The position numbers were made by a program, and so were the translations under genes. Below are positions 9,501 to 20,645 of a stretch of DNA of 64,000 nucleotides, piece after piece; positions within the stretch are counted from its first letter, which is position 1, and the number at the start of each line of letters is the position of its first letter. Under the pieces are notes generated by a model that was not told the origin of the DNA, did not search any database, and saw only the letters and a program-made list of their open reading frames with translations. The stretch lies in the NCBI RefSeq assembly GCF_900700375.1, contig NC_041712.1, positions 21,952,780 to 22,016,779 on the forward strand. The letters run 5' to 3'. Source of the stretch: Denticeps clupeoides. Its lineage: Eukaryota; Chordata; Actinopteri; Clupeiformes; Denticipitidae.

Positions 9501-12500
9501 TACACAGCTTAGTTATTATGTTTGTAGTAGTGCTGCACGATTAATCTAATCGCAATCGTAATCGCGATGTCAGTCTGTGCGATTACATGAACACTAAAAG
9601 CTGCGATTTAAATGATTAGTACATGGATTGGATCGGCAACATATCCGATCTCAAAGTTTGCGAGCTGACTGAAGTCTCACTTCAGTCGGATGTTACATGT
9701 TTGGTCACATGACTCGTGGGTCGACGTCGCATGACGCGCTGCATCGTACGTCAACAAGCATATACATGTCTATGAAGAGAAGTGCATAAAAATGCCTCAC
9801 TCTTGTGCTGCTTGGGGCTGTACAAACCGCTGTACGCTCCAAACCAGATCCTGGAGGATTACATTTCATAGGTTAGGCTGGACAATTGTTTTGAATATAT
9901 TTGGCCATTATAAAATCCCGTTTTATTAGTCTTAACCTTAGCTAAGCTAGACTAAGCTAGCGAAGCTATGCATTCCTGTGTTCAAGTCTGCCTCCAAACA
10001 ACGTTTTGGCTAAACGTAGGCATTAACTATTTAGACTGTTCTTAGCTGTTTAGTTAACTTTTTCAAACTTTGACGAATTCCTAAAGAAATTCACCTCAGT
10101 TTACAAATCTTAACCTTAGCTAAGCTAGCAAAGCTATGCATCCCTGTGTTCAAGTCAGCCTCCATACAACGTTTTGGTTAAACGTAAGAACTATAATACG
10201 GGATTTTATAATGGCCAAATATAATCAGAACAGTTGTTTAGCCTTACCAGGGTTTGTCGTTCGACAGTAATGTAAAGAGTTTTTTGTGATTATTTAATTT
10301 TGTAGAATATTGTATTTTGAAAGCACTGGGCATTTCAAGTTGTTATAAGTAGTTTTTATGTTTCACTTTGAAATTAAACATTTCACTATTAGTAATTTGT
10401 ATGCGACTTTTCATTGATATACAAGCAAGTGCCATTTATCATATCATATAATCATATAATATTGATCTCAATAATCGCAATATGTCTTTTTCCCCAAATC
10501 GTGCAGTCCTAGTTTGATGGCTACCTGCACATCGATTGACGTGGTGTCCTCCACCACCCTCTTCATCACTGCACGCACATTTCGTGGCTCAATTGTGTTC
10601 ACCCAGTCTCTCGTTTCCACACTTTTCCTCAACATCTGCGAGATAATTAAGCCTTGAACCTGAAACATGTCAAAAAGAGAGAGACTTGACATGGAAAAGC
10701 AATTTAAATGACATGTATTTACTTAGTGCTGATGTTCTTCAATTATGCCTAGAATGTGTCAAGTCAAGTCATATCACATTAATAATGATATTCAAAAGGA
10801 GTGATAACGTTGCATTTACAATGCAGTGCCTTGGAAAACACAGATACTGCAACAGGCAGGCACACCCAGACACTTTGTACCTTCACATAGTGATTCAGCA
10901 GCTTCTGAGCAGCTTCTCTGGCCTCCGCACACAACACCGTGACTGCTGTTACCGGAGTGTGGTGCTAAAAAAGACATAAACAGGCTGCTTTTTAGAAACG
11001 TGGGTTAACATCAGTCAGACACATCATGCCCAACCAACCCCTGGCCATACCTGTACAAGGAACTGCTCGTCGGTGAGCGTCAGGATGTAGGAGATGGTGG
11101 AGGTCTCGTAGTCCAGGCACAGCCGCGAGAGGAGGAGGAGCAGGGCAGGAGGCGTGGAGCCGCCGCGGTCGCCCGCGCTCTCACAGAACTGGCGGGACGA
11201 CTGGCACACAAACTTAATGAAGCTCACCACCAAACTCTCACGCACCCCCTGACTGCAGAACTCTCCCTGCGAACACATTTGTAGGCAGAAGCATTTCCAT
11301 ATTTTTTAAGAGCCCAAAAATTCAACATAAACATGCAGTTTTTTTTTTTTTACATGATATGTGATGATTCATTCAAAATTACCTTAAAGTAAGGCTTGTT
11401 GGAGAAGGTGATGTCTTTAGCGGTGAAGAGGTGCACAGATGCCAGCACTGACTTGATTTGATTCAAAATGGATGTTGACAAAGAGGACAGTAAATCTGGT
11501 AAACTGGGCGGAGCATCTTTAGCACCGGCCCCTGACCCCAACAACGGCCCGGCGCCCGCAGCCCCGCCCACGGTCAGCCGCGGTGCTGCCAGAGCCTGCC
11601 TCACGTCAGTCAGGCTGTCCAGGTAGAAGGTCTGGAGGGCCGACAGGTACTGCCTAATCCTCTCCCTGGCAGCCTGCACCACAATCTCGGTCCCCTGGCT
11701 CGGCACTGCCGACCCAGGCAGCAGCTTGGAGACGGCCTGCAGCCGGCGATGGAAGCGGTCCAGGGCGCGGACCAGGAGAGAGTTGTCCCCAACCCCTTTC
11801 TCCTCCTGGATGCGCCGCTCCACAAGGGAGAAGTATCTGGCGGCCAGGCTGTTGACGAACGTGTGCAGCTTGCCGCTGGCCATCTGGGGGATGTTCTTGG
11901 TGGCCAGGTCTCCCTCTTGCAGACGGTTGATGAAGAGCTCCTGGTAGGAGGCGATGACCAGGCACAAGTTGCTGACGAACTCATTGCATCCTCTGTCAAT
12001 AAACTCCAGAATATCTGTTTTAGAGCTGGGTGCGAGGAACGGGTTGGTCGCTGACATGGAGGACTCAGCGGGAGAGCCAATGATGACGGGCGAAGAAGCC
12101 TTCACCACAGCAGAAGAGGTCGAATCTCGCAGCTCAGCCTCCAACCCTTGGAGATCCGCCTCCAGTCTGGCCTGAGCGTGGCTGAGAAACTTGTCGCAGA
12201 GCTCCTCGGCAGGCTCATCCAGCTGAAGCAGCAGCTCCACACACTCGGACAGGTCCTTCGCACTTGAACCGCCATCCCTGCATGCACAGACATACACAAA
12301 TCTCACACCAAAACGGTCAGGTTCCCGGTAGTCGCTGTATCTGCTCGTCACCGAAGGTTCTCCGACCTGAATTTCTGACGCAGCTGCTGAGCAAGCTGGT
12401 CCATGATGGCCCGACAGTCATCCTGGATTCCACGAAAGGAGGGCATGTGGCTGTACTGCTGCAGCACACAGCGGGCACGGCGGTGGGCACTTACTGCCTG

Positions 12501-14217
12501 ACCATACGCCTGCAACTCTAGACACTTATTCAGCCTGGCAGGAAGCTCAAAGAGAAACTGCAGCTTACGCAGAAGCGTGTGGACGCCTGTTAGGGGAAAC
12601 AGGGGATATGGGAGGATACAAGAAGAGTACATATGGATCACATATCACTTACATCATTTATCAGACGCCCTTATCCAGATCCAGACTTACAAATCAGTAG
12701 ATACACCCCCCAGGAGTAACTTAGGGTCTTGCTCAGGGACACAATGGTAGTAAGCAGAACCTGGGACTTTGAGTGTCTAACCCACATGTGTCAAACTTCC
12801 TGCGAGACCACTTTACATCAATCTAATATTATTGCCCCGTGATATGACGTGCGGACAACATACAAACTACATATCCCACAATGCAGTGCTCCTGTACAGA
12901 TTCATCTGCAGTGTAAATATTGTGTTCGACAAGGAAACTGAAGCATTGCATTATGGGATCTGTAGTTTGTTCGACACCCCTGGTCTACTATTACCCCTTA
13001 TTATTTATGAACAAAGACAGCTGGAAGCATGAATGGAAGAACAATACGTTCTGACTACAATTCAATTCAAATTTTCTGAAATGTAAACAAAGGGGAAATG
13101 TAAAGGTGGCCACTGTGGCTGTTATACCAGAGAGCTTTGTTATCTGAGCATGCTGGTCCTGCAGCGTTCCACTGATCCGGGCACTAAACTCTGTGATGGC
13201 AGCCATGTTGGTGGACAGGCAGTCCATCTCATCTTCCATCTTTTTAAAGTCGTTCTTCATCTTCCTGATTGTGTCTGAAAGGCAATGACATCCCTGCATG
13301 ATCAGATACTAGGGAAAATAAATAAGATGCATGCAACGACCACAAAAAACCCTGTTTCAAACAATCAAATACTTATTTACCTGATTTTTGTGAAACAAGG
13401 ATATCGTGTGTATAGAGAAAGAGACTGTCCTATTGTTCTCTGAGCGGCAATACAATAGTTTTCCATCTGTAGACTATAATCATTATTGTTTGTGTGTTCT
13501 AGACTTCAAGATCTTGAATTTGACTGTTTTTCAGTCAAATCAGAACTACATTTATTCTCAACCACAGCGACTCGACCTTTTCTCACCGACCTGTGGCCGA
13601 GATGAACTTGTTGTAGTTCTCGTACACCAGGGTCTGCATGTCACTGTCCAGAGATCGGATCTGTTTCACCATGCAGGCCTCCTGGTCCACGAGCTCCCCA
13701 AGAGAGCACTCCTTCCTCAGCTGAGAGAGGAAAGATGAACAACGCTCTTAAGTTCTCAGTCACTACACTATCACAGCCCCTTGCTGATTTACATTTACAG
13801 CAATTACCAGACGCCCTTATCCAGAGTGACTTACAATCAGTAGTTACAGGGACAGTCCCCCTGGAGACACTTAGGGTTAAGTGTCTTGCTCAGGGACACA
13901 ATGGTAGTAAGTGGGATTGGAACCTGGGTCTTCTGATTCATAGGCGAGTGTGTCACCCACTAGGCTACTACCACCCCACCACCCACTGATCGCAGTCTAC
14001 GAGTCCAGTAGGGACAGAACCGGCCCGGTACCTTGTTGAGGTAAAGCTCCGGATCGAAGTGAGGCCCGTTAATGTCGCAGGGATCCAGCGACTCCGCCTG
14101 ACCCAGGGCTTTCCCCTCTTCGTTCAGGCCGTAGTACAGCTTCAGCATGCCGTGCACCCTGCGCTTGGGGGCCGGGTCGGCATCCGCTGGTGCGGCGGTG
14201 CCCTGGTCGGCGTCCAT
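6597..14217 (-). CDS. vps51: VPS51, GARP/EARP tethering complex subunit, 11 exons
   Basis: Subunit of GARP (endosome to trans-Golgi tethering) and EARP (endosomal recycling). Exons by eye: 14032-14217, 13591-13720, 13128-13274, 12367-12586, 11383-12277, 11051-11266, 10881-10964, 10525-10659, 7737-7858, 6941-7028, 6597-6857. They close in frame at 827 aa (human 782). The N-terminus has [13 protein letters not shown] and the conserved [16 protein letters not shown] block of the Vps51/Exo84/COG fold. Later blocks are [37 protein letters not shown] and [19 protein letters not shown], and it ends VIEVICERG, as in human. Intron 1 is about 310 bp and mostly one SINE. The 2.7-kb intron 7859-10524 is filled with transposon debris. 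Human TM7SF2 and VPS51 are also neighbours. Confidence 0.96.
8127..8800 (-). mobile_element. L2-type LINE, 5'-truncated 3' end
   Basis: An open stretch of 159 codons (8293-8772) encodes the end of a fish L2/CR1-clade LINE ORF2: [72 protein letters not shown] short 3' UTR follows and ends near 8127 in a tail that reads TCGCTCTGGATAAGGGCGTC on this strand, also the tail of the SINE-A family in this window. The upstream reverse transcriptase is missing, so it is a dead 5'-truncated copy, as usual for LINEs. It lies in a VPS51 intron in the same orientation. Confidence 0.85.
8870..9395 (+). mobile_element. Solo LTR of a retrovirus-like element, with nested SINE
   Basis: The unit begins TGTGGAGGG and ends CCCACCACA, an inverted TG...CA terminus, between 4-bp direct repeats CTAG at 8866-8869 and 9396-9399. 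It contains a TATA-like box and a later AATTAAA-type signal, consistent with U3-R-U5. No internal region is present, so it is a solo LTR fossil. A SINE-B copy (9037-9222) inserted into it later. The exact family was not recognised. Confidence 0.6.
9037..9222 (-). repeat. SINE-B copy (tRNA-derived)
   Basis: Second SINE family of the window, read on the minus strand. The tRNA-like head has a B box (GGTTCGAATCC type), followed by a body ending in GACAATCACTTCACTTC. It sits inside the solo LTR, so it is younger than that insertion. Confidence 0.8.
9528..10511 (+). mobile_element. hAT-like non-autonomous element with THAP remnant
   Basis: Terminal inverted repeats TAGTGCTGCACGATT and, at the right end on the other strand, TAGGACTGCACGATT bound a 984-bp unit. 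Flanking 8-bp repeats GTTTGTAG/GTTTGATG differ at two positions. An ATG at 9792 starts [13 protein letters not shown] and reaches WRITFHR, the N-terminal C2CH pattern of a THAP DNA-binding domain, with no transposase after it. Internally there is an imperfect direct duplication (about 9934-10025 and 10108-10195) and an inverted repeat of about 52 bp (9878-9930 against 10192-10242). The 8-bp TSD fits hAT or P superfamilies, and THAP domains are known in P-type transposases. It lies 13 bp from a VPS51 exon. Confidence 0.75.
12651..12785 (-). repeat. SINE-A copy, shortened
   Basis: Partial, diverged SINE-A in a VPS51 intron. The LINE-like tail and the segment reading GTGTCCCTGAGCAAGAC on the minus strand are recognisable, and the tRNA-like head is damaged. 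Confidence 0.75.
13789..13975 (-). repeat. SINE-A copy, full length, in VPS51 intron 1
   Basis: Reference copy of SINE-A. On the minus strand it has a tRNA-like head with A box (TAGCCTAGTGGG) and B box, then a central segment CCCTGAGCAAGACACTTAAC, then a tail GTCGCTCTGGATAAGGGCGT running into GTAAATGTAAAT. This three-part layout is that of the V-SINE type of fish SINEs; the exact family name is not known to me. It makes up most of the 310-bp intron. Confidence 0.88.
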
Positions 14218-14515
14218 CGCTGGGCAGACCGCGGTGGCGTGAGAACGGGGGGCAGATTGTCCGAACGACAACACGGCGTTAAAGCGCCAAGGCGACGCGT
14301 CGGTTTCCGCACGGTGTGGACACCGGAAGCGTATTTCTGCGGTGGGCGGTGCTGCCCCCTGCTGGCCTGGGCGCAGACTGGACAAAAAGGGTGGTACCTT
14401 GAATCCAAAGGTTTTGAAAATGACAAAAAAATTCTGTTTCAAATACTGTTTGTGTGAATGACACAAATACATTTTCAAAAGGGTTTTAGTGACAATAACA
14501 TCAAGTTTATGCAAA

Positions 14516-14696
14516 GAGTAGCAGCCTAGTGGGTAAAACACTCGCCTATGAACCAGAAGACCCGGGTTCGAATCCCACTTACTACCATTGTGTCCCTGAG
14601 CAAGACACTTAACCCTAAGATGCTCCAGGGAGACTGTCCCCTGTAACTACTGATTGTAGGTCGCTCTGGATAAGGGCATCTGATAAATGCTGTATA
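14516..14696 (+). repeat. SINE-A copy, full length
   Basis: Plus-oriented SINE-A with intact A box, B box (GGTTCGAATCC) and LINE-like tail. It abuts the broken end of the Tc1-like remnant that starts at 14697 and lies about 300 bp upstream of the VPS51 start codon. Confidence 0.88.
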
Positions 14697-14954
14697 TGAG
14701 TCAATATTTGCAGTTCTTGGCCAAATCCTGACCAATTCCTTCAGTGTTTGGAGTTTGTCAGAATTTGTGTGGTTTTGTTTGTTCTTGTTCACAACACTTG
14801 AACGTCTCTCCTTGAAGTTTTTGATGATGCGATAAATGGTCGATTTAGGTGCAGTCTTAGTAGCAGCACTATCGTTGCCTGACCCTTTTTATGCAACGTG
14901 ATGACGTGTTTCCTCGCAGGTAACCATGGTTTCAGAGGATTTCAGGCATCACCC

Positions 14955-15170
14955 TCCTTTTATTTTACTTTACTTGGCAGACGCTTTTATCCAAAGCGAC
15001 TTACTACAGGAAGACACCAGCAATTCTCATTCGGTTCCTATAGATTTTGAGTTCCAAAACTAAGAGCCCTGATAAGGTCTAACTTGTCAAGAATAGAACA
15101 TGCTAGGGAATTGTTAAGTGCTAGACGATTTTTTTTTGTGCAGTGTGTGTGCATGTGCGAGTGTTAGTGT
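14955..15170 (-). repeat. L2-type LINE/SINE tail fragment
   Basis: GGCAGACGCTTTTATCCAAA followed by GCGACTTACTACAGGAAG is a variant of the same 3' tail used by the L2 LINE and SINE-A, with no tRNA-like head recognisable. It is inserted into the Tc1-like remnant. The right border is uncertain. Confidence 0.5.
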
Positions 15171-15299
15171 TAAGACTCATCTGAAATACTTTTTAAACAA
15201 GTGGACTTTCAACTGTTTCACTTTTAAAGCATCCAGTCTGCCATTCTAACTCAGCCAACATGACAGAATGATCTCCAGCCTTATTGCTCAACACTCTCA

Positions 15300-15351
15300 G
15301 GGATCCAGTGACTCCGCCTGACCCAGGGCTTTCCCCTCTTCGTTCAGGCCG
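15300..15351 (+). other. 52-bp copy of VPS51 exon 1 inserted in transposon
   Basis: The segment from GGGATCCAGTGACTCCGCCT to CGTTCAGGCCG repeats VPS51 exon 1 at 14080-14131 with one C-to-T change. It is flanked by two copies of TATTGCTCAACACTCTCA (ending at 15299, and 15352-15369). The sister Tc1-like element at about 21475-21530 lacks both the insert and the duplication. It is too short to code for anything. Confidence 0.85.
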
Positions 15352-15579
15352 TATTGCTCAACACTCTCACTTGTGTTAACGAGAGGATCACCAAAACTAT
15401 CTCAGCAGATCTCATGCAAGTTCATTTTCATGGCAAAGAGGGATTTGCAATTCATCTGATCACCCTTCATAACATTCTGGAGTAAATGCTAATTGACATA
15501 ATAAATACGCACAAAATACAGACACTCAAAACTTTGGGCTGTGACTGTACAGAGCAGACACCACTTTCTGTAATAAGTG

Positions 15580-15585
15580 TTTATT
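15580..15585 (-). terminator. Probable FRMD8 polyadenylation signal
   Basis: AATAAA on the minus strand about 1.45 kb beyond the FRMD8 stop. The stretch 15586-17042 holds no other gene and is best read as FRMD8 3' UTR. Nearer signals may exist, so the choice is tentative. Confidence 0.4.
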
Positions 15586-17042
15586 TCAACATTTTTTCAA
15601 TCAACGCACTAAAAGCACAAGTAAACATCTTTAAATAAACAATATATCATAACAGAAATTGTTGAATATTTGTGTCATTAGTAGAAAGCATAATAAAAAG
15701 GTAATATGCTGCAAATATGAACAAAAATTAATGGCTGGCAATAGAGCCAATGAAGTTTAGCAGTGCACGTGTTACAAAATGTACTTAAATATTATCAGGG
15801 GGAAAGACAAATTATGTATATAACCATAAAACTATGAGGTGCTAGAACCCTGAAAAGTAATGTATAGCATTTTGAGTATAATGGGATCACAACTGTGTGG
15901 TAATACAATACAAATACTAAAGGCACTTTAAGTTGGTCATTTTACACAAAATTTCACATGCACTGATAACCTTTTCCTGGTGGTCAAACGTGCCACAGTG
16001 TTGAGAGGCACAAAAGAAAAGTGCAATGGATATATGCATATATTAATACATTTTCCCCAAATCTGACGGCAGTGAAAACTGAATGTGTGGAAAGACACTT
16101 ATAGACCAACACAGGGTTTTGAATTGCTTGTTCCATTGCTTAAGTAAACCATGCATAGAACTTTTTTTTTTGTAGCCAGGATTCACGTCCCTTACCTTGA
16201 GTGCATTTATTGTCTCCCAGTTATGAGTTGTCAAACAAGACTAGAGTACAACTACTCAACTACAACCAACGACAATCTGGATTTATTTCAGTAGCCTTTC
16301 CTGCAACTGAGCACCATAAAAGACTCCAACTAATTGAGAGTTCAAATTGGCATTGGCAGCACATGTGCAACGTTCATCACGCCAGTGGACTAAATTGTTC
16401 AGCTCAATTGGTTTCATTTAAAATCTATGTTTTATAGAAGATTTCAAATGCATCCTGCTTTAAGTCAACATGCAAACATACCCATATGTAGTCTAACCTC
16501 ATTTCAGTGTGTGGACAGAAGCAGCTGGAAATACAGGAGGCACAGTTGACAGTTTAAGCTGATTGCATAACTCAAATGACGCAACCGGTGTCACAAACCA
16601 GGCAAACGCCATTGCTGCAGACAGCCACTTTAGAGACCTGGAGTAGAATTCAACCTCAAGGTTCTGACAAAAAGCAGTAACATTCAGACATTTGTTGTGT
16701 TACATAAAATGGTGTGCACTAGGTTTCTGATTGGCATTCCGTGTTTGAGTTTGAAAGTTCACATTCAATCTGCCCTTTTGCAAAGGCCTGTTCCCCTTTC
16801 AAAAGACAAAGCATTGCATTCTCTCAACAATCCACCCGGGCGGTTCTTAAAAACACGAGGGACATTTCTGACAAATTGAACTCACACCGCCACACACGTC
16901 AAAAGTTACGCTATGATTCCACAATATTGGTCCACTTTCGGTACAGCAGGTCATCCTACATCTTGTTTCGCCCTCAGTCACGGTGTACAGTCTGTTTTTT
17001 TTTTTTGGTCTCCAAGCAGACAGGGGGTGGTGGTTTCTCTTT

Positions 17043-20000
17043 TCATCCTTGCTCAAGGCTCTCAGCCACCTGCACAGCTGAGTAAGTCTGAGGGGGAACC
17101 TGTCGCGTGAAGAAAGACGCCGCCCTCTTTGGTTTTAGCCGCTTGATCTCTTTACCTAAAACGATAGAATTCTAATTTGTAACTAGGAAAGTTCTTCAGT
17201 CATGTCGCTTCCTTTTCAAAGGCAACATGCTTGAACTACAGCTCACCATCATCCACGTAGTTGATGGTGCTGAGGGTGTGAATGCGGCTGCACACCACGC
17301 TGTTCTGCCTGCGCAGTTTCCCACGTCGGCCTCCCCGCGGCGCTGCATCCCCACTCCCCGCCTGACCAGCAGGCGCTTGGGAGGGCGAGGCCGCTCCGTC
17401 AGTCCCTGTGGCAGCGCCGTCGCTCACAGAGCGCAGCTCCACACAGAACTCGATCAGGCCGCTCATAAGCTCCGCCTGGTGCATGCAAAACAACACTGTT
17501 TGCATGATCCGTTCATGTTCAGTCTTCAAATGAAACATTACTATTCACAGATTATTAAAATGAAAATACAGGTTGTGTGTTCACCTGTTTGGAGTAGATC
17601 TTCAGTAATTTGTTGACAGGCGTGCCGGCCTCCTCCCCGTCAAATTCCAGCCACAGGATATGAGAGTCTCCTTCCCCCTCAGGGTAGGTGTGGTCCCAAG
17701 ACAACTCTTTAAAGCACAGGCCCAGCAGGACATGCTGCCACAGGAGAGTAGAAACAGGGGTTCAGTCTATTTTCTGGTATAAAGAGTCCAATCATATTTT
17801 TTAATTATTTGTCCACAGGAAAGTTCACACAACAACTTAGACCTCAGCATTTAATGCAAACGTGCTCTGGAAGAATCAATCTACAAATCAGAACAATCAG
17901 ATACTTTCCAGATGGGCTTGGCAAAGTGTCATCATCAAATCTGCCTGGATCATTATGGCTGAGGTACCTTCTCTTTGATGTCCATGACGTAAACACCGTC
18001 CAGGCTGATACCGACACTGACAGACTTACGCCCACTGCGGTGGAGAATTCCCTGGGCTGGTTTATCAATCTCACCTGAGAAAAAAGCACATCTGGGGGCA
18101 TGGGGTGGGATAAAAAGAACAATATTGGTACATATCGGCCTGTCCGGGATGAGAAACTGGCAGAGTGCTGTCTGTAGGGGGCTAGTAGTCTAGTGGGTAA
18201 CAAAACCTATGAACCAGGAGACCCAGGTTCAAATCCCACTCACTACCATTGTGTCCCTGAGCAAGACACTTAACCCTAAGTTTCTCCAAGGGGGACTGTC
18301 CCTGTAACTACTGATTGTAAGTCGCTCTGGATAAGGGCGTCTGATAAATGCTGTAAATGTAAATGTAGTCTGGGGAGCTTGTGCATGTGTATATACACAA
18401 GCTAACCTGTGTGTGTGAGTGTGTATGTGTGTACGTACCCGTAATAAGGCAACACGTGGCAGGTGCTGAGGTACTGTCGCAGGTAATGCACTGACATTTG
18501 GGCACTGCTGGTTGACCCCTGGCTGAGGGTGTGGTACTCTTTCAGCAGACTCTGTTCCAGCTCTGCCTGTCGACCAGCCTTCCCTCTCAAAGTAGACAGA
18601 AAGCCTCCACTGCCACCCAAAACGTGAGATGGGAGAAAGGACGACAGCTTCTTTTCTCTGAGAAGAAGGAAAAACAAAAAGGAATGAATCAATCAAATAA
18701 CAAGAAATGTATGCAAGCAACTTTTGGGAATCGGTGTGTTACTGCAACAGATATATGGGAAAATATCATAAGCAATTACTTAATAGCTGAAGCAACTTTC
18801 TGCTCATCCAGCCCAGAACCAAACTCTACGGCAAGGGAAAGAGCTCCTAAAGACAGCCAGTGCTCTGGATCACAGGGGTATCGGCCCTCCAGGATGTTCA
18901 GTCGCGCTTCGTCATAAAGGAGCCTCAACACCCCTTCATCATCAATCTGAAGAGGTATATTATGAGAAAAGCATGAAGAACAATTGAAAGAACTGACAGA
19001 TCACAGTGACGGGGGTATTTTTGAGGGGCTGTAGGAGATTTAGTGTTTCAGAGGGAAACAGGAAGAGATAAATGATGCGCTACACTTGGGAGGGGGTTTA
19101 AATAGTCAGAATGAGGAAGTAGGGTGTGTGATAGCTGTAAACCGTCTAAGCCTCATTAAAGTTGCGTAGGTTGGGTGGGTATGTAGGTAGGTAGGTAGGT
19201 AGTTAGTTAGTCCAAATAAAGACAAATATACCTAGCAAACCATATGTTCTAGTTTCTATACCCAAGACCCAAGCAAACACTCCCAATGTGCAATGTCCAG
19301 CACCTCGAAAACTGGACCCTATGCAAATAACCAACATTTAAACTGATTGGACTTCAAGATTTCAGGAACTGTATTCTGGCTCATGAATGTAAAATGAAAA
19401 AAAAAAAAAAAAAACGGCAGCACCTGAAGCTCTTTCAACCGAGGGTAAAAAACATTCCTTCGATACTGCAGGCATGGTTCGTCTGTGTCACAGAGGGAAG
19501 CAAATTAAAAAATATGTTATGTCTAAATATGTAAATGGAATTGCTATTTCAGATCAAAGAGAATTCTGTAGTAACAAACTAAGTGCAGACAAACAAATGA
19601 AGGCACCTAGTGAGATGTCCTCCTCAGAGGCGTCAGTAAAGCGGTAGAGCAGGTCCTGCCACTGACGACACAGCTTGTAGGGCTGATGCTTTGGTTTCAA
19701 CTGCAGTTCTATAATTGGAGGGAAAATTATTAAAAATTATTTTCTTTTTTTTGGGCTTTTACATCAATCTTAGTTGTCCCCTAATAGAAAAATTCAGAAT
19801 TACAGCCACTTTGATCCAGTCCCACAATTAGATTTCCCCAGGATGCACAGTTTCAGTGTGTATAGCTTTAAATGCTACTGAGGAGGAGAGCGGCCTATAG
19901 AAGTTGAGGGGGCATTCGTGGTAATCATTTCATCAACACCATTCACCAACCACAATGTTTGGTACAGACAGGAAGTAGTGTCTGTTTTTCCAGATAAGGA

Positions 20001-20645
20001 TTAACGTAACCAACTGGACAGAACAAAGTGACTTTTTTCATGATAGGTGACCTTTAAGGTTATGTGTTTACAACACCCAGAAAACACAGATGATCTGATT
20101 TAATGCAAAAAAATACAAAGACTGAAATGTAAGTACAAAATCCATTTAGCTGTTCTCATGACAATGACCGATTCTGTAAGTAGCTGCTTGTGAACAGAGA
20201 ATAACAGGCTGTCTGCGGTGCGAGAGAACAGTGGAACACTGACATTTAAGGAGTGGGCGGAAAAGCAGAACAAACGGGAGGGGGTCTGTTACCGAGCAGG
20301 GGGGAGGAGAGCCAGAAAGCCAAGGCCTCCTGAGCCGAGTCCGGGACGCCGAGCGCTTCTCGGACGCTCCGGCCCAACTCCTGCACGGTGGTGCAGCCAA
20401 TGCCCTCCACGGTCAGGTGCACGGCGCTGTCGCTCACCAGGTAGACCAGCACGTCTTGGGCTGAAGTTCGGGACAGACAGACAGACTCAACACTTCATTG
20501 TAATTCATTTGTGAAGCTGAAGAACGTAGAACGTATTCGGTGGCCATGGACCCAGTTACTGACCGCGGGTGAGCGACGACGCCACGCTTCCTCTTTGGGA
20601 ATGGGAAGAGTCCGGAGCAGGAAGATCACACTCGTCCCCCTCCAT
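17043..20645 (-). CDS. frmd8: FERM domain-containing protein 8 (iTAP), 10 exons
   Basis: FERM protein known to bind the cytoplasmic tail of iRhoms and keep iRhom/ADAM17 at the cell surface. Exons by eye: 20564-20645, 20293-20460, 19607-19708, 19424-19482, 18780-18946, 18439-18657, 17968-18091, 17585-17734, 17247-17475, 17043-17155. They sum to 470 aa in frame (human 464). Blocks matching human FRMD8: [105 protein letters not shown], and the tail [13 protein letters not shown] ending ESLEQG. The start [12 protein letters not shown] is the ATG nearest the conserved [11 protein letters not shown] likely AATAAA is at 15580-15585, giving a 3' UTR of about 1.4 kb that ends beside the Tc1-like remnant. 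Confidence 0.95.
18177..18367 (+). repeat. SINE-A copy, full length
   Basis: Plus-oriented SINE-A in an FRMD8 intron (between exons 18439-18657 and 17968-18091), with head, central segment and LINE-like tail all recognisable. A TG-rich stretch follows. Confidence 0.87.
19178..19211 (+). repeat. (GTAG)n microsatellite
   Basis: Short GTAG tetranucleotide run, passing into GTTA, in an FRMD8 intron. Confidence 0.7.

Larger units (their letters stand above)
14697..15547 (-). mobile_element. Tc1-like transposon remnant
   Basis: The right end carries the terminal repeat that reads CAGTCACAGCCCAAAGTTTT on the minus strand, next to TA. The body matches, inverted, the element at 21244-22664, including GTGATCCTCTCGTTAACACA and CAGTCTGC.ATTCTAACTCAG. 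The other end is cut off at a SINE. No transposase frame is left. It has taken a LINE-tail insertion (about 14955-15170) and a 52-bp fragment copied from VPS51 exon 1. Confidence 0.75.

Noticed and set aside
13789-14696. Functional tRNA genes in SINE heads
   Set aside because: A and B boxes are present, but the bodies continue into SINE central segments and LINE-like tails, and cloverleaf folding is poor.
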